DNA of 16,272 nt, taken from NCBI GenBank assembly GCA_023433205.1, contig JAEZDS010000084.1:1-16272 (forward strand), written 5' to 3'. Shown here piece by piece: positions 13,895 to 16,272 of the stretch. Source of the DNA: Bacteroidota bacterium (lineage in GTDB: Bacteria > Bacteroidota > Bacteroidia > B-17B0 > Aurantibacillaceae). Every line of letters begins with the position of its first letter. Position 1 is the stretch's first letter. Under the pieces are notes generated by a model, which was given only the letters and a program-made list of their open reading frames with translations, ran no database searches and was not told where the DNA came from. The position numbers were made by a program, and so were the translations under genes.

Positions 13895-15714
13895 AACTGA
13901 CTACGAACAAAAGTGCAGCTTTGAGCCTTTTTTTCTGATTTGATCACTATATAATAGATTCCTGGCGGAAGCTGGCGCACAGGCAGCCGGTTTTCACCCC
14001 CAGTGAGTTTGCCTTCATCAAGTATGCGGCCGGTTATATCTGTTATCAGATACCCCGCAGGAACAGGAGAAAGAACATACAGGAATTCAGCGGCCGGGTT
14101 TGGAAACAACCGAACTGAGGTTTTAGTGTGCTCAATTACTGAAAGACATTTGTCAACCACCACTACCGTGTAGCCTCCTCCAACACATCCATTACCATCT
14201 GTACCGGTGACAGAGTATGATAATGTAAGCGGAGGTTTTACCTGAAGGCTTGGACTCTGCGCCCCGCTGTTGCTCCAGGTAAATGACACGGCTCCTGAGG
14301 CGGTGAGGGTTGCCGTCTCGCGCTCGCATATCGCAGGTCTGTCGGGAGTTATTGTTAGCGCTGGCAGCGGCGCCACGGTAACCACACTAATAGCTGGCGC
14401 ACTTATACAGCCGTTTGTGCCAGTACTTGTTACGGAAAACTGGTGTACACCCGCCGGTGTAGGGGTTACCACAGGAAAAACACTGGAAAAAGTGTAGTTG
14501 TTACTGCCGCTGGGATTCATTACAAAAGATTTCCCGACACAAACCGATCCGCTGTTTACCGTAATTGAAGGCGATGGATTTACTAAAACAGCCGTTGTGG
14601 CATCATTCAGAGACAAACAACCCTGACTGTTGCTAGCGCTTATACTAAAAGTTTCTGGCGCAACAGGAAACAGTGTGAATACACCGGTTCCCGTTATGTT
14701 ACCGGGTTGAATGGTGTAATTGGGGGCTCCTGAGGCGGTAAGCGTAAAAGGAGTGCCCGAGCACAAGGTGCCAGGCCCTGCAGAAAAAACCGCCACCGTG
14801 GGGGCCGGTATAACAATTACCGCCAGAGTTGAAGCGGCCCCATTGCCGCAAGTATAAATGGGTGAAACGGACACATTTCCGCTGCTGCCTGCAATAGCGG
14901 TGATACTTGGCTGCTGCCCGGCAGAGGACCAGCCCTGGGGAAAATCCCACAAATATCCCTGGGCATTGTTCACGGTGCTGGTAATGTACGCACCTGGTGT
15001 GCCCTGACACAATGTGGTTGTGCCCGAAACTGAGAGCGAACCCGAAATCACATAAGGCGAGAACATGTGAGAGGACAAACTCGCTGTCCATAAAGACAGG
15101 TTTCTGCCGGGCACTACAGTTGCGTTGAGCCCAGTATGGTCTTCAATACCTTCGGTATGTGTGAGCCATCCATTGTTCACAGCTTTGGCCACATGAATTT
15201 CAATCAAATTTGTGCTTTGATGTAATACAATCTGCCCCGTGTTAAGCAGTGTACTGGGGGGATTCACCGGCGTCCATAGCGGCACATCTGTCCAGGTAAC
15301 AATAAATTTCTGATCGGGCCATACACCAATGGTAGTATAGGTAACAGTGCCTCCCACAGAGGGATCAAGGTCGTTCCAGTTCCACGCGATCACCGCGTTG
15401 GGTACCGTAGGGGTGGGCAAACTCTGGGCATAAGGCGTGTTGGCATTTACAATATTTGAGAAGTCAAAAGTGATGAACCCGTTTGAGCAGATCCGCACCT
15501 GGTTATAAGTGTTGCAGTAAAAGTCAAAATTAAAATACAATGGAATGGTGGTTGTTACCTCATCATCGAGCAAATCCAGAGTATCTCCCGCGGCGGGATA
15601 CATACTATGGGTAATTGGCGAAAGCACGTAGGAGGAACAGCTGTAAGTGCACTGGGCATTAGTTCTACTGATAAAAAACAGGAGCAGAGGAATAATAAAT
15701 CTTTTCGCCGGCAT
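13891..15714 (-). CDS. T9SS-sorted secreted Ig/PKD-like repeat protein
   Basis: This 607-aa protein uses ATG 15714, which gives a tight signal peptide with likely cleavage after TNA. An earlier in-frame ATG at 15795 would run through the hppA terminator, so I reject it; ATG 15741 is a weaker alternative. After an N-terminal domain of about 220 aa (contains FYCNTYNQVRICSNGF, common in Bacteroidota secreted proteins) comes a PKD-like block and about three Ig-like repeats of roughly 80 aa, each opening with a Cys-containing pattern (TLCSGTPFTLTASG, SVCVGKSFVMNPSG, AICERETATLTASG). The C-terminus is a type A sorting domain (RLFPNPAAEFLYV through DITGRILDEG to LPPGIYYIVI) that directs T9SS export across the outer membrane. 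No catalytic domain is visible; an adhesin or surface-coat role is likely. Its stop overlaps the convergent lipoprotein gene. Confidence 0.88.
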   Translation of the reverse strand: MPAKRFIIPLLLFFISRTNAQCTYSCSSYVLSPITHSMYPAAGDTLDLLDDEVTTTIPLYFNFDFYCNTYNQVRICSNGFITFDFSNIVNANTPYAQSLPTPTVPNAVIAWNWNDLDPSVGGTVTYTTIGVWPDQKFIVTWTDVPLWTPVNPPSTLLNTGQIVLHQSTNLIEIHVAKAVNNGWLTHTEGIEDHTGLNATVVPGRNLSLWTASLSSHMFSPYVISGSLSVSGTTTLCQGTPGAYITSTVNNAQGYLWDFPQGWSSAGQQPSITAIAGSSGNVSVSPIYTCGNGAASTLAVIVIPAPTVAVFSAGPGTLCSGTPFTLTASGAPNYTIQPGNITGTGVFTLFPVAPETFSISASNSQGCLSLNDATTAVLVNPSPSITVNSGSVCVGKSFVMNPSGSNNYTFSSVFPVVTPTPAGVHQFSVTSTGTNGCISAPAISVVTVAPLPALTITPDRPAICERETATLTASGAVSFTWSNSGAQSPSLQVKPPLTLSYSVTGTDGNGCVGGGYTVVVVDKCLSVIEHTKTSVRLFPNPAAEFLYVLSPVPAGYLITDITGRILDEGKLTGGENRLPVRQLPPGIYYIVIKSEKKAQSCTFVRSQF

Positions 15715-15756
15715 GCTAATAATAAATGTACAAAAATCCATTGCGCCGCGGTTAAT

Positions 15757-15781
15757 AAAAAACCCCGGTCCGTCCGGGGTT
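15757..15781 (-). terminator. Intrinsic terminator downstream of hppA
   Basis: Perfect 8-bp stem AACCCCGG (15761-15768) and CCGGGGTT (15774-15781) with a 5-base loop. On the minus strand the stem is followed by a T-rich tail (TTTT, then ATT), typical of Rho-independent termination. It lies 55 bp after the hppA stop. The other strand also has a T-rich flank (CTTATTTT), so weak bidirectionality is possible. Confidence 0.85.
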
Positions 15782-15835
15782 CTTATTTTAAACATTTTAG
15801 TAAGCTATTAACTGAGTTACCTGCAGCTAATTCAG

Positions 15836-16272
15836 TTACCAATCCACCTCTTCAGCTTTTTTGTCCTGGCTGGCTTCAACCAGACTGTCGCACTGCATTT
15901 TGCTATTACAGTAAAATTCCTTGCCATCAATCACGCAGGTGTAAACCACTTTAGTTCCTGTGGCATTTACAGGCTCCTTCCCGCTTACAGCGATATAAGG
16001 CGCAATAACCAGTGACACAATACTCATTAATTTGATGAGGATGTTCATTGAAGGTCCGGAGGTATCTTTAAAGGGGTCGCCCACTGTATCGCCGGTTACT
16101 GAAGCTTTGTGCGGCTCCGATTTTTTATAGAACATCTCACCGTTGATCAGCACACCTTTTTCGAAAGATTTTTTGGCGTTATCCCAGGCACCGCCGGCAT
16201 TGTTCTGAAAAATCCCCATCAGTACACCGCTCACGGTAACACCCGCAAGCAGGCCGCCAAGCACTTCGGGAC
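15836..16272 (-). CDS. hppA: Membrane-bound pyrophosphatase, C-terminal part
   Basis: This is the C-terminal 145 or so residues of an ion-translocating membrane pyrophosphatase; the rest lies beyond the right edge (codons continue past 16272). The conserved blocks are VSGVLMGIFQNNAGGAWDNA, then HKASVTGDTVGDPFKDTSGP with pyrophosphate/metal-binding Asp and Lys residues, then a terminal hydrophobic helix (LMSIVSLVIAPYIAV). The enzyme couples PPi hydrolysis to H+ and/or Na+ pumping in the inner membrane; the residues that decide ion and K+ dependence are not in the window. After the last helix there is an unusual hydrophilic tail of about 50 aa with three Cys (YTC, FYC, MQC), predicted to face the periplasm from known M-PPase topology. 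Transcription ends at the hairpin at 15757-15781. Confidence 0.92.
   Translation of the reverse strand, partial: PEVLGGLLAGVTVSGVLMGIFQNNAGGAWDNAKKSFEKGVLINGEMFYKKSEPHKASVTGDTVGDPFKDTSGPSMNILIKLMSIVSLVIAPYIAVSGKEPVNATGTKVVYTCVIDGKEFYCNSKMQCDSLVEASQDKKAEEVDW

Noticed and set aside
15715..15795. Earlier ATG of the T9SS gene
   Set aside because: The extension runs through the hppA terminator hairpin and would bury the signal peptide; ATG 15714 gives a normal export signal.
1..16272. CRISPR arrays, tRNA/rRNA genes, toxin-antitoxin pairs or a prophage/defence system
   Set aside because: No regularly spaced repeats, tRNA-like cloverleafs, transposase, integrase or restriction motifs were seen; the genes present are mostly standard Bacteroidota families.

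Overview
This window comes from a member of the Bacteroidota, most likely an environmental Chitinophagales/Sphingobacteriales/Flavobacteriia-type lineage. The evidence is a type IX secretion (Por) C-terminal sorting domain, a DUF4175 giant coiled-coil protein, a bacterial GH3-family protein, a Cys-rich RicT/PSP1 protein, a collagen-like lipoprotein, and AT-rich promoter elements of the Bacteroidota TTTG / TAnnTTTG type. No rRNA, tRNA, CRISPR array, phage gene or transposase gene is visible. The content is mostly ordinary chromosomal housekeeping and envelope genes, nearly all on the minus strand.

Layout in minus-strand transcription order, right to left. The C-terminal end of a membrane pyrophosphatase (hppA, 15836-16272) enters from the right edge and is followed by a good intrinsic terminator. 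Next is a secreted, T9SS-sorted multidomain Ig/PKD-like protein (13891-15714). The only plus-strand gene, a short collagen-like lipoprotein (13370-13894), converges on it with a 4-base overlap. A divergent 89-bp region with a direct repeat separates the lipoprotein from exonuclease III (xth, 12519-13280). Then follow ispD (TTG start) and, overlapping by 4 bp, a PolX-like HhH+PHP protein whose polymerase active site has been lost (11759-12427 and 10164-11762). A GH3-family protein and a small secreted beta-propeller-like protein follow (10077-7757).

Further left, a promoter-led unit encodes a 1190-aa DUF4175 membrane/coiled-coil protein overlapping an RsbW-like HATPase (7630-3664). A secreted TPR protein and a PLP-dependent ACC-deaminase/D-cysteine-desulfhydrase-like enzyme form another coupled pair (3574-807). 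The left edge holds a 5' fragment of ricT (PSP1 domain), which reads into 17 bases resembling the Tn5 mosaic end: either a library adapter remnant or the end of an IS4/IS50-like element.

Functional themes are DNA repair (xth, PolX-like PHP protein), isoprenoid synthesis (ispD), envelope and secretion (T9SS cargo, lipoprotein, TPR protein, DUF4175) and ion-motive energy (hppA). I found no convincing new multigene system. The observations most worth checking are the left-edge junction in ricT, the polymerase-dead PolX, the DUF4175-HATPase overlap and the shared promoter elements.
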